Below, piece by piece: positions 37,001 through 46,909 of a DNA stretch of 64,000 nucleotides; the first letter of the stretch is position 1; each line of letters starts with the position of its first letter. The notes under the pieces were generated by a model. It had not been told where the DNA came from. It did no database searches and saw nothing but the letters and a program-made list of their open reading frames with translations. A program made the position numbers and the translations under genes. Source of the stretch: Udeniomyces pyricola (taxonomy: Eukaryota; Basidiomycota; Tremellomycetes; Cystofilobasidiales; Mrakiaceae). The DNA is taken from contig BCIK01000003.1 of the NCBI GenBank assembly GCA_039545295.1, positions 62,001 to 126,000 on the forward strand, in the 5' to 3' direction.

Positions 37001-40000
37001 GCTGAGAGCGTTGTCGCTTGTTAAGCATGTCCGAGAGTACGGCGTTGTTCCCAAGGATGGTCGAAACGTTCCAGAAGACTTGGGTAACAAACGTATCGCG
37101 TCGATCGGGCGGTTGAATGATATCTTTGGTCCGAAGCGGCTTGATCCAGAACTGCCGTGAGCAAAAAAAAAAAAAAAATTCAGAGAGGAGGTGGAAAAGC
37201 GAACCGGACGGGTCAGTTTCAAAACAAAATATTCTCGCAGGGGGTGCAACACAGTTCAAGATACATAACTTACATCTCTCAAGTACTCGAGATCCCGGAC
37301 AAAGTCCCTCTCGGTGAAAATGAGCTCGTTGATGGCCTCCTGTCGTTTCCTCTCCTCTGGCTCGACCGTTTCCAGAACCTCCTTCGAGACAGACGTGGCC
37401 CAGAGCGTCGCGCCGGTCGCTTGGTCGTCTTTGAGACTCTCTGCGCTGACGGTCTTTTTGAGCCCCGGTTGAGGTTGAAGGTTGAGCCGCTTAGCCTGCT
37501 CAAGTCGACGGGGACAAGCGATCGAGTAACAGAGCGAAGTGTTGCTGCATGTGGGCGAGTAGCAATCAAGCAGAAGAGTGAAGATGCCGGTCGGAATGCC
37601 CTCTTCTCCGTCCAGCGCAAGGGCGATGCTGCCGGGTGACAGAGGCGCTTGCGAGGCTCCGCCAGTGTTGGATCGAGCGAGATGTGAGCCATGGGCGTCA
37701 GCTGAACCGGAAGGAGTGGTGATGCTACTCTGGGCTGAGTCAAGAATAGACGAGGCCTGAGAAGAGGCAGGAAGTGAAGAAGAGATGGAGGACGCCGAAA
37801 GATCATGGAGAGCCGCGTAGCCGTCGTCGTCGCCTGGCGGAGTCCCCGCGAGGATGAATGCGCCACCATCAGCAAAGGGAGCTCCAGGAAGCATGAGCTT
37901 TTGTTTGAATTGGTAGAGCTCCGACGAGCTGTCTCGCAATCGATGGTCGTACGTGACGTCGTGGAAGAACTTTTGGGCATCGAGCGCTCGGCCGAGGAGG
38001 AGAGCAAGGTTTCGGTCCGTCGTCTTGATGATGTCTGCAATGAGGTCGACAGCTTCTCGACCGTCGAACGCCTCCTTATACGCGAGCCCGTCCTTGACAC
38101 GCTCCGAAAGGACGATTGTCGTCCTGAAGGCCTCCGCGACACGCGAGAGAAAGGCCGGGTAGATGTGAAGCTGCTTCCTTGTAACAGCGGAGATGGAGCC
38201 GTGCTTCTTAGAGAGCGATCCAGTGGAGTGGTGCGGCCCACTGTGACTCGACGAGGGGAAGTTGTATGATGAAGGTGGTAGTTGAGGCATCTGAGGTGGG
38301 AACTGCGCGATCGACGACCGCGAGACGGACCGGATCGAGGCAGCGTCGGGTCGTCCGGCCATGCTTGAGAAGCTCGCTGATCTGAGATCGATCGACGACG
38401 CGCCCCTGGCCATGCCTCCTGGCATGCTTCGAGATGAATCCACCGACTCGCTGCCGCTCGAGTTCCGATGAAGGAACCCTCGATCGCCGGCGATCGTGGA
38501 TGGTGAAGACAATGTCGGCGAGACCGGTCGACGCGAAGTATCTATACGGGTGAGAGCTGCAGAATAACGATACACGCATCGATGAACATCCATTTTGGAA
38601 CAGCATGGTTGAACCAAGTTAAAATCTTGTGGCGCAAGAACAGAGGGATAGACAAAGACATGAGGGACACGTACGAGCGAACTGAGATCGTCCGCTTGCC
38701 GAGTCTTGTAGGGGCTGCAGGACCGATCTCGAGGACGATTCGGATGGGTTCCTGGAGTGACCTGACCGTATTGATGGATCACGACTCGTGTATGCTATCA
38801 AATGGAGTAGACCGAGAAAAAGCACGAAAGGGCGGGTGATTTACCAGGGTCAGTCGCGTGTCCTTCCGTACGTTTTTTCTTTCTCTTCCATATTTTTTTG
38901 TGTCTTTCGGTGCAGACTTCTGATCGTCATCAGCTCACCCAGAAACTGTCCAGGATAAGTCAAAACAAACGACGGATAGACTACATACCTGAATTGTTTC
39001 CAGATCCACCGCTTCCAAGGTAGCCGAGTTCGCTGTCGTCGTAGGCCGAGGGTCTGGGCGTGATCATGCCACCATCGCCCTCCATGCTCAAGCTGGGCAG
39101 CGATCCGAGGCCCAGGCCGCTTGTACCCATGGCTCCATCAAACGACGGTAGCCTCGGTGGGCGATTCGAAGTCGTGGACGGACCAGGTGCGGCCGAGTAT
39201 GAAGGTTGGGAATGGTACTGCGGCTGTTGGGGATGGTGAGGTGGATGCTGATGGGGGTGATTGGCAGGCAAGATGTGAGAATGTGGGTTGGGAAGGGGCG
39301 AAGTGTTGGCATAAGAAGAATGTTGGGACGATGAGGTCGTCGATTGCGAGGATGGCGTCGGAGACGAGTGTGCTGTGTGCGAGCCGTAATGAGGTTGGTT
39401 GAGATGAGGAGCGGCGTGCGGATGTGCTGAAAAGAAGCCTTGACTCGAACTAGGCGGCGGTGGTGGTCTCGAGGATAAGGACGGCGGTGGCGGAGAGGAA
39501 CCTTCGACAACCCGTGGTATCCCACCTCCGCCCAACCCGCGGCGTTCATCGCCACCTCCCACTTGGGCCTGGTACGCTTGAGCAGGCGTGAGACCTCCTG
39601 ATCCAACACCACTCCCCGACCCGTACAGCGCCGAGGAGGAGCTCGGAAGAGGCGGGCCCACGCCAGCGACAGCGCGGCTCTCCCATGATTCTTCCATCAT
39701 TGAGCGGCCGCTGCTCTGAGTTCGGTTCCTCTGGACGGGCGCTCCGTTCGGGACGGCAAGATTGGGCGAGGATGAGCCATAACCCACGTTCTGAGGAGGG
39801 CCTCCTCCGGTGGAGTACTGATAGGAACTTGAGCGAGGGGCCGGGTTAGATGAGGGGTAAGGGGATAGATGCTGGGATGGGGGAGCGGATTGTTGGTGAA
39901 GAGACGTGGAGGAGGCTGAAGGGCCCGAGTTGCTGTAGACCGAAGGGCTCATCGACGCGCGACGGTCGTAGCCTGGCTGTGGAGTAGCATGCGATGAAGA

Positions 40001-40997
40001 TTGAGATGGGTGTTGATTCTGAGTGAGGAGGGGACGGGAGAATCACGAACAGAGAGGTTGGGAATGTAGAGATGCGAGGGGCGAGGAGGTATTGAAAGAT
40101 GCGAAGGGGGGGGGGGGGGGCAAGGAAAAGAAAGGAAAGGCACACGCGTTAGTCGCGAAAGCATGAGAGGTGAGGGGGGGAGGATAGCTCTGAGCATCTC
40201 TTCTAGCCCAACTATCTCGCGTCCCAGTACGCGTAGATGGAGATTGGTATATAGCACAGATCCAAATAGACTTGACACCCAACCGGACATCCTGTCCTTT
40301 TCTTCCCTCGCCACCCATCCTGCTGGTTATACGCCTAGCAGCTTGGACCGAGCCTTGGCCGACACCGCGCGCTCTCAGCGTGTCTCCATGTCGGCCGATC
40401 GCACGCCTCGGCCTAAGTGCCCATCAACGCGATGAACCATAGCGACCTCACGGGAGAGGTAACACGTATGACCAGAGAAACGATCTAAATGTCGAGAGAA
40501 GATGCAAGAGATCAAGAACTCACGGGATAACCATACGCCGGGTACTGCCCGCCGTTCGGAACAGGCGGCAAGCCGAGCCCTAGATCGCCGGCATAGACGT
40601 CGTACGATGCTCCTCCACCTCCAGTGCCGATGGGCCCCGAAGACGATGAAGATGAGGAAAGCGGAAGCGCAGGTCGTTGGCTGTTAGGTCCTCCGCCCGG
40701 TCCACCGGGATATACGTGAGGGTATTGACCCGGGTAGGCGCGTTGCTGTTGGAGATGATGGAGGGGTGCCCCTGGCTGGGACGGCGGGACGTAGTGGTGC
40801 GGACCCGAGGGCGGCGGGGGTGCTTGTTGGGAATGAAGGTTGTGAGTGTTGCGTCGACCGAAGATCTCTGCAAGACACGAGCATGCGTAACGATAAGGGT
40901 GAGGAATAAGGGAAGTATAGGGAGAGTGTGGAAGGATACGGCAAGGGAGTGTTGGTAGGGGAGGGGCAGAGGTTTTGGGGGGGGGGGGGAGGGGGGG

Positions 40998-41028
<31 letters not shown>

Positions 41029-41353
41029 TAAGGGGGTGAGAAAGAGGGGGGAAGGGGGGGAGGAGGGACCGTGAACAAGAGGAGGGTGTGAGCTACCGCT
41101 CGTGGATCATGCAGGCACGCGACGCAAGGAAAACGATGAACAGAAACAAAAGGCCTGGCGGCGATGGATGAAAAGGGACGCTCTGTATGGTTCATACGAA
41201 GAGATGGCGGGAGAAACAGAGTCCCGGGAGAGAGGGCACAGAGAGGAAGAGAAGGAGGGCCTCACCAGAGAAGGCTTCGTCGCGACCCTTTTGACTGGGA
41301 GGAGGGGCCTGATGCTGAGGTTGACGCGTCCTCGGTCCAGAGGGTCGACTCAT
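34100..41353 (-). CDS. ROM2: Rho1 guanine nucleotide exchange factor, Rom2 type (DEP-DH-PH-CNH)
   Basis: Activates Rho1-type GTPase at the plasma membrane in the cell-wall-integrity pathway (family knowledge). 1720 aa; exons: 41266-41353, 40524-40867, 38989-40018, 38675-38761, 37274-38556, 36591-37151, 36330-36503, 35863-36229, 35617-35769, 35253-35524, 34914-35142, 34692-34796, 34100-34569. The first ~600 residues are Pro/Gln/Ser/His-rich. DEP, about 640-760: HIYPAFLSRVAEAF, YKEAFDGREAVDLIADII. DH, about 918-1131: INELIFTERDFVRDLEYLRD, LPESRKIELNGFL, RPTTRLGRYPLLLKAIL. PH, about 1140-1310: HKGQLKRRGG, VYLLDNVLVLAR, LTLWSASHIQRKKWLEVI. CNH, about 1310-1600: GRRMVYGTDDGVYFSN, KLCVGCTKGFEIVD, LLCYDDFAFYVN, YPWVMAFDPNFVEIWN. 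A Gln/His/Pro-rich tail follows. The order matches Rom1/Rom2. Intron 1 contains a ~50-bp poly-G tract. Confidence 0.93.
40977..41028. repeat. Near-continuous poly-G tract in intron 1 of the Rho GEF gene
   Basis: About 52 bases of G on the plus strand, broken only by two single A bases at the left. The gene is on the minus strand, so its transcript would carry C here while the template strand is G. Runs of this kind can fold as G-quadruplexes. Sequencing length may be unreliable. Confidence 0.95.
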
Positions 41354-41863
41354 ACAAGCAGGCGAAGATATCAAGGAGAGGATGAGATGGCGCCAAAGGG
41401 AAAGAGTGAGGCGGGGTGGGGTGACGGAGGGGAATGAGAAGGGAGGTGAAGAGGGGGAGGGGAGGGGAGGGGGGGGACGAGAGTGGGGAGGGAGAAGGGA
41501 CAGGGAGAGCAGAGTAGTAAGCGTCGATGGGAACTGCAGGTGGGAACGATCTCCGTTCGATTGATTACTGCAATTAGGCCAACGTTTCGTTCTCTCTTAT
41601 ATATCATGCATTACCTAATCGCGCTCCACTCCATCTTGCCATCTCTCGGCTAGCTTCAACGCTTCGACAAGTCTCTCTAGTCGATAACGCTCATGTCGAC
41701 AACCTGCTCCATATGCTTGACAAACAACATAACAACGCAAAGGAAAGGAAAGCGAGCATCGAATCGAAGCCCTAGTCTAACGCCCATCAACCACGCAACC
41801 CCCATCTCCCTTGATCCACTATCCACACTCTCCACTCGTCCCGATGATACCCCTCGCATCCCT
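41354..41863. other. Intergenic: GEF promoter and 3' flank of the GT31 gene
   Basis: A short gap between two minus-strand genes. The part near 41370-41500 is G-rich on the plus strand, which means C/T-rich upstream of the GEF start on its own strand, as in other leaders here. I see no additional gene. Confidence 0.6.
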
Positions 41864-44301
41864 CTAGACATCCCACCCGGCCGCCTTCTGTCTCTCCTTC
41901 TCCTTTGCCGCTGCCTCCGGCTGAGCCTTGCCCTTCTCGATCGATAGTTTCGGGTCGACGCCTTGGTCAGCCTTGTACGGTCGCCCGGCGTCGGACCAGA
42001 CCTGCTTGACCCGAGCGTGCTGCTCAACAAGCCATTCGTCCCACTTGAGCCAATCTGAGGAATGAGGAGAACGTCAAAGACCCCCCCAAAAAAAAAGAAG
42101 AAAAAAGAGGGGAGATTGAAAGAAAATAAGAAGAAATATAATAATGACGAAATTCAGCGAATTGTAAGAGATCGGTTGAGATGACGATGGAAGAAAGGCA
42201 TCAAGGCTAGACGAGGAAGACGGCAACGCACGAAGAGCAACCGTTTCGATTGTCAGGTCCAGCTCTGTGATGGTGAAGCGTTGTCAGGTCGATTTGGAGT
42301 GGTACAGGGAAGAGAAGGGGGAAATAAAAAGGAGAAGAAGAAAAAGAAGAAGCCCCGATCAAGGAAAGGTATTGACGATGGATACGGTGAGAGGCAGCAG
42401 TGGGGGTAGAGTGAGATTACACACACAGTATGTGATGGTCAGCATCGCTTGATCTCTCCTGACAGATCGTCTCTCAGACGTACAACTATCAGCGAACAGT
42501 GAATGGGCGAAAAGTAAGTAGAACGAACGGTTGAAATCGCCCATGGTCCAACCCATGTCGATGAACTGGACTGGGTCCGTAACGGGATCCAAGTTACGAA
42601 GCCACTGGGATGTCCGGGCATCTTCAATCTTGGTAGCGTGAGCAGGATCGCTACATGTCAAGTAAGGGAAAGAGGCAACGTCAGGTCAGCGAGTGGGCCA
42701 AGAAAGCAGAAGAGTCCAGACGAAACAAACGTCTAGCTTGAGGGCATATAAAACCTATCCACGCACATGTCGGCTTTCCCTATCCATTCAACCTGTTCAG
42801 AACCATTGACGAACGAGAGAAGGGCAAGAGACCTAAGATCAGTCTGATGTGCTCTCACGGGTCGTGCTGCGCACATCGAAGGCGTCAGATGTCCCACTCA
42901 CCAACGGCCACGAGAGGGCATAACCCAGGCCCCGGAAGTAGTACGGGAAGTGATACGTGATGCCCATTGATGTGCCCCAGTAGATATTTTTGGAACAATC
43001 AAGTGAGGAAAAGGCCGAGATGATGTTGGGCATGACTAGCAATGTCTGAGTAGGAGAGGTGAGAGATGACAAAGGAGTCAGGTTGAGATCATGCCAAGGA
43101 AATGGTTCTGAAGCACGGAGGTGAATTCGACGGAGGCAGCACGGAGACGTACATCGTCGTCCACTTTCCTACAAGGCCAAACCAAGCAATAAACAGAATG
43201 CCGGGCAACAGACGAAAACGAGATGAGCCACGTATCGATAGACCTTCTGAGTGGCGCGAGCCCTGCATGGGTGGGTGACTTACATGACAAACTTGGGTTT
43301 CTCCCCTTCCCTCTTTTCGGCCACCCACTCAAAGTAAGCGTGGGTCTTGCCCTCATCAATACCTTCTCCACTATCCACAATGACAATATCGCCAAACTCC
43401 TCCTGCTCAGCACTCAAGATACGTTCCCATTTGCTCTCCTGCGGACGGCCAAAGATAAACTTGAAGTCGACGAGATCTGTCGGCCAATCGGGCTTGGTTT
43501 CGCGCCGGATAAGAGAGCGACGCTCAATCTTGTCGGGAGCAGAGAAGACGCCGAGGAAGAGGAGCGGGGCGGATGAGGAGGAAGATTGAGGGCATCCAAT
43601 CGAGTGTGGTTGCGGAGAGGAGAGGAGGGCGTAGTCGGGTTCTTTGAGACCGAGAATAGAGGCGAGAGCGGGTATGGAGCATATGCGTAGGTGCAAACAG
43701 ATCAAAATCCAGCCGCGTAGTTAATATCATGCCATCGAGTCCGACGACAAGGAGCAAGGGGTCGAAAGAATTGACAGAGGTCATCAGGAAGGGGAACAGC
43801 GAAAGGCAAGCAAACACAAGGAAGGGAGGGGTCAGTCAGGGTGCAAATGCCGCCGCCTTGTCTGTTTGGCCCTTTCGCCATATCATGAATTCGTTCAGAC
43901 GGGCTCCCAGGACCAGATTGAGCTGGGAGAGTAGAAGAGAGAGTCTCAGATGCCTCACCTTCAAACGACCGGGAGATTTCGGCTTTGACGAGATGCTTGT
44001 TTGGATGGTCGTACTCGTCTATCGGCGGGAGATCCAAACTGAGGACCGAGAACGAGACGAGCACGCCGATGGCCACTGTGCTCAAGACGACGACAAGCAA
44101 CACGAACCGCGCCTTTGATCGCGGAAGAAGCCGTGTACATCGAGAAGGTAAGAATGAGCTGGCTGTACGCGACAAGAGTGAGGTCGAATGACGAGAGCGG
44201 GAGGAGGATTCCCTCCGAGGCGGCAAAAAGAAGGGAGAACGCGATTGAAGTGGAGAGATGATGGGCGAATGCCTAGGAGAGAGCTTGGCTGATCCGTCCA
44301 T
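41864..44301 (-). CDS. GT31-type glycosyltransferase (beta-1,3-galactosyltransferase-like), type II membrane protein
   Basis: Golgi enzyme that should transfer a sugar from a UDP-sugar. 399 aa; exons 43959-44301, 43284-43641, 43153-43168, 42902-43045, 42767-42792, 42529-42650, 41864-42054. A cytoplasmic Ser/Arg-rich tail precedes one membrane anchor at residues 65-89 (RFVLLVVVLSTVAIGVLVSF). The lumenal catalytic part shows LFLGVFSAPDKIERRSLIR, FKFIFGRP, EFGDIVIVDSGE, HAYFEWVAEK, then FVMKVDDDTLLVMPNI with the DxD metal/UDP motif, IYWGTSMG, YYFRGLGYALS and an EDARTSQWL segment. The 16-nt exon 43153-43168 encodes KVDDD. Intron 1 (317 bp) is the least certain: it is set by a TATTAAC branch-like site and the only phase-compatible donor found, and a further small exon could hide there. 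The sugar and acceptor are unknown. Confidence 0.85.
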
Positions 44302-44965
44302 GGCAACGAGCCGGGTCGAGCGGAGGGGATTGGCAAGTTATATTAGGGATGATTAAGGAAGCTGTAGAGGGGCAGAGAGCAGGGCAGTACGCAATGCGTA
44401 GGTAGCGCGGGGGAAGAGGTCTGAAAGGGAAGGGGGGGGGGGGGGGGGGTGAAGGCGAGAACGAGACGCGAACGGAAGGCAAACAGTATGCAGCAGGTGA
44501 TGCGACGGTGTGTGCCGGCGTACGACGCAGTTAGCAGCTGCCAATTGATACATGTGAAGGGGGGAGTCACCCTGGGTTTTTCTTCCATCGTGCACACAAT
44601 GCTATGTTAAGCCTTTCTATTTTACGCAGCTCCCATTTGCAAACACCATTTTCGTTCAACCCGACAACATCTTCTCCAACGAATACATCATAGCCCACAA
44701 ACAAGTTGAACCAATCCAAGCTCCGGACCTCACTCCCCGCTGCCCGACATTGCCATCTCGACAACCCTGCCCCGCTTTCCATTGACTCAGACGCGATACC
44801 GGCTCGCTGTCCTCGAAAAGAAAGTCTTGAGAATGTAGACTTGTAGGCTTTTGAGTCAAGTTCGCCCCGAGCGTTTATAGTCATGCACCCCCGCACACAC
44901 CCATATCCGACCCGGTCATCCATGATTTCGGATGGAGAAGAAAGTAAAAGACAAGAAGACGTCAG
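44302..44965. other. Intergenic: GT31 promoter with poly-G run, and p24 gene 3' flank
   Basis: It contains an 18-base G run at 44432-44449 about 130 bp upstream of the GT31 ATG. The frames at 44343-44923 are short and without motifs. I see no gene here. Confidence 0.55.
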
Positions 44966-46244
44966 TCACCCCACAACCAAACCGGATCGCAACGCCCAGA
45001 TAGAAGGAAGGTGTTGACTGTTTTCGTGACTAATACATGCACGCCGGGAGATGTGATGGAGAGTGAGAGAAGAGAGCCAACCGCCTTGGGTACGCACAAT
45101 GACATGAGGCAGACGGCAATCGCCTCAAAGATGGAGTACCAAAAGATACGTGATTGGGTCGAACGCACGGTCGATTCGTTTCGGTTATTCCGAGTGTGAA
45201 AGCTGGACCAGCCAAGTGTCGTACATCAAATGAGTTGGCAAGTTGAAGATGGTGAGCGACGTGGTTCAAGGCAAAGGGTAGCAGGATGGCGCAGCGATCG
45301 AAAAAGTCGAGATGGACGCGACATGGAACCCAATCAGTCAAACTGACAGCATATGACGAGATCAAAAGATGGAAGGGCTACGCACTATTTTTGAGTGCGA
45401 ACGATAGAGGAGAGGAGTCCGTTGAGCTTGTAGATGGATTCCTCTAGGGATGACGTGTGGCTGGAGATAGGTGCCGTTTTGCCTGGGAGCTCGCGACGCG
45501 GTTCCGACTCAACCATGATGCTGTCAAAATTACATAGATGCACACTTCAGTGCGGTGTCTCACATAGGGTAGCAACGCGTCAGTCAGCTGCAGAGACGGA
45601 ATGGCGGTGACGCACTCAAAATCGATGGTCTTGTCCGTGATGGAGGCTTCGTTCTCAAAGCAGAATGAGTACTCTCCAACCGTATTGGCAGTGAAGATAT
45701 AGTCGCCCTGCTTTTCATTTTCGCCCTCGAGTAGAATCTTGTCGTCGGGATCACTAAGATAGACAGGGTAATGACCAGTGACGTCGGGTTAGCGTCAGCT
45801 AGCCTGCAGCCGCTATATAAAGGAGAAAGATGGATCTGAATGGTAGAGAGAGAGAGAGAGAGGTAAGGAGAGGACGTGCTGTACGATGAAGTCAATGTCA
45901 AAGTTGCCTCCCGACTGAACGGCAAAGTAGAAGCCTAGAGTTGAGTGTCGTGTCAGGGCCGGATGAACCGTAGGACGGAGAGCGCGACGAAAGATCAAAG
46001 GCGATTCCCGTCAGACACGACCACCGCCAACAGGACCGAGCAGCAAGCTAGGTCACGACCGAGGATACAAACCTATCTTTTCCCCTGCCTGATCGACATC
46101 AGCAAAGAAGCAGGAGCGATCGTTGGCAGCTAGCTCCATGGTGAGAGCAGCTCCATGAACAGATGAGGGGGCGAAGAAGGTGAGAGACGCGAGAGGAAGA
46201 AGCGGGAGGAGAAGCGAGGAGGAGGGGAATGATGGTAGGCGCAT
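44966..46244 (-). CDS. p24/emp24/GOLD family cargo receptor
   Basis: Single-pass membrane protein of COPII/COPI vesicles that sorts secretory cargo between ER and Golgi. 218 aa, the usual p24 size. Exons 46073-46244, 45880-45934, 45616-45753, 45386-45520, 45098-45202, 44966-45017. A signal peptide (LLLPLLPLASLTFF core) is followed by a GOLD domain with the two conserved cysteines (DRSCFFADV and GEYSFCFEN) and the motifs GFYFAVQSGGNFDIDFIV, DPDDKILLEG and GDYIFTANTVGEYSF. A short coiled coil (SLEESIYKLNGLLSSIVRTQ), RNESTVRSTQSRIFWYSIFE and a C-terminal membrane segment follow. Two points are inferred: the intron 45754-45879 needs a GC donor to restore the frame, and the last exon (FQHLPS...) is the only phase-compatible choice found, although its tail lacks the usual basic KKXX-type signal. 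The p24 subfamily is not assigned. Confidence 0.85.
45754..45879 (-). other. Probable GC-AG intron in the p24 gene
   Basis: Every GT in the second exon near the expected junction is in phase 0 and would create an immediate TGA after splicing to the acceptor at 45753. Using the GC dinucleotide at 45879-45878 (minus strand, ACA|gcacgtcc) restores phase and gives DIDFIVHDPDD, whose spacing matches the p24 family. The inference rests on reading frame and family spacing only. Confidence 0.55.
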
Positions 46245-46909
46245 GATTGGTCCAGAGAGGGAGAGGAAGAAGAATCAGAGCAGCGTTGAGGAATAGTATT
46301 CGTGGAGTGGTCGTTAAGAGCGTCTTGAATGCGAGAGGACAAAGAAGGAAACGCAGGATCCGGCCGTCGTGGGTGTCGTAAGGAGGTAGAGAGAAGAAGG
46401 AAGATGCGCGTTATGATGAGAGATCAGAGAAGACACTCGCCCAACGTTCAACGTCAAGCTCCATGCCAGGCCAAAGCGCTCAAGCTGTGCAAAGCGACAT
46501 CGATGTTTGGTTTCCGGTCGGGTGATCGCGTTGCATACGCAGATTATCTCTCAAGGCATATAACATCGTGCCATCTAACATCTTGTCTATAACAGCACAG
46601 CTCTGCATGATCGTATATATGCAATTCGTAGCTGCTAACATGATGCTACATCCAGCCTTGTCTGCCATCTCACTACATATCATATGCAGGAGAGAGATGG
46701 CCGGCTGGCAAAATTGAAGATCAGTCATATATGATGCAGCCACGCTTGTAACCTATTCTAACCATCTCGATCAGCGCGTCAGCAGCTTTAGCTGCTCAAT
46801 TCCCGCATCAACCCCCCCCCCCCCTGATCACGTCCCTGAATTCCCTTGCCCGACCACCATCCCATTCCCCGCTGACTTACTACAGTGGTCTCCGCTCCAC
46901 TCGGCTACC
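46245..46909. promoter_or_regulatory. Divergent promoter region between the p24 and endopolyphosphatase genes
   Basis: 665 bp separate the two start codons, which point away from each other. The region must hold both promoters. It contains a poly-C run (about 46810-46823). I see no clear TATA box that I could assign to either gene. Confidence 0.6.
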
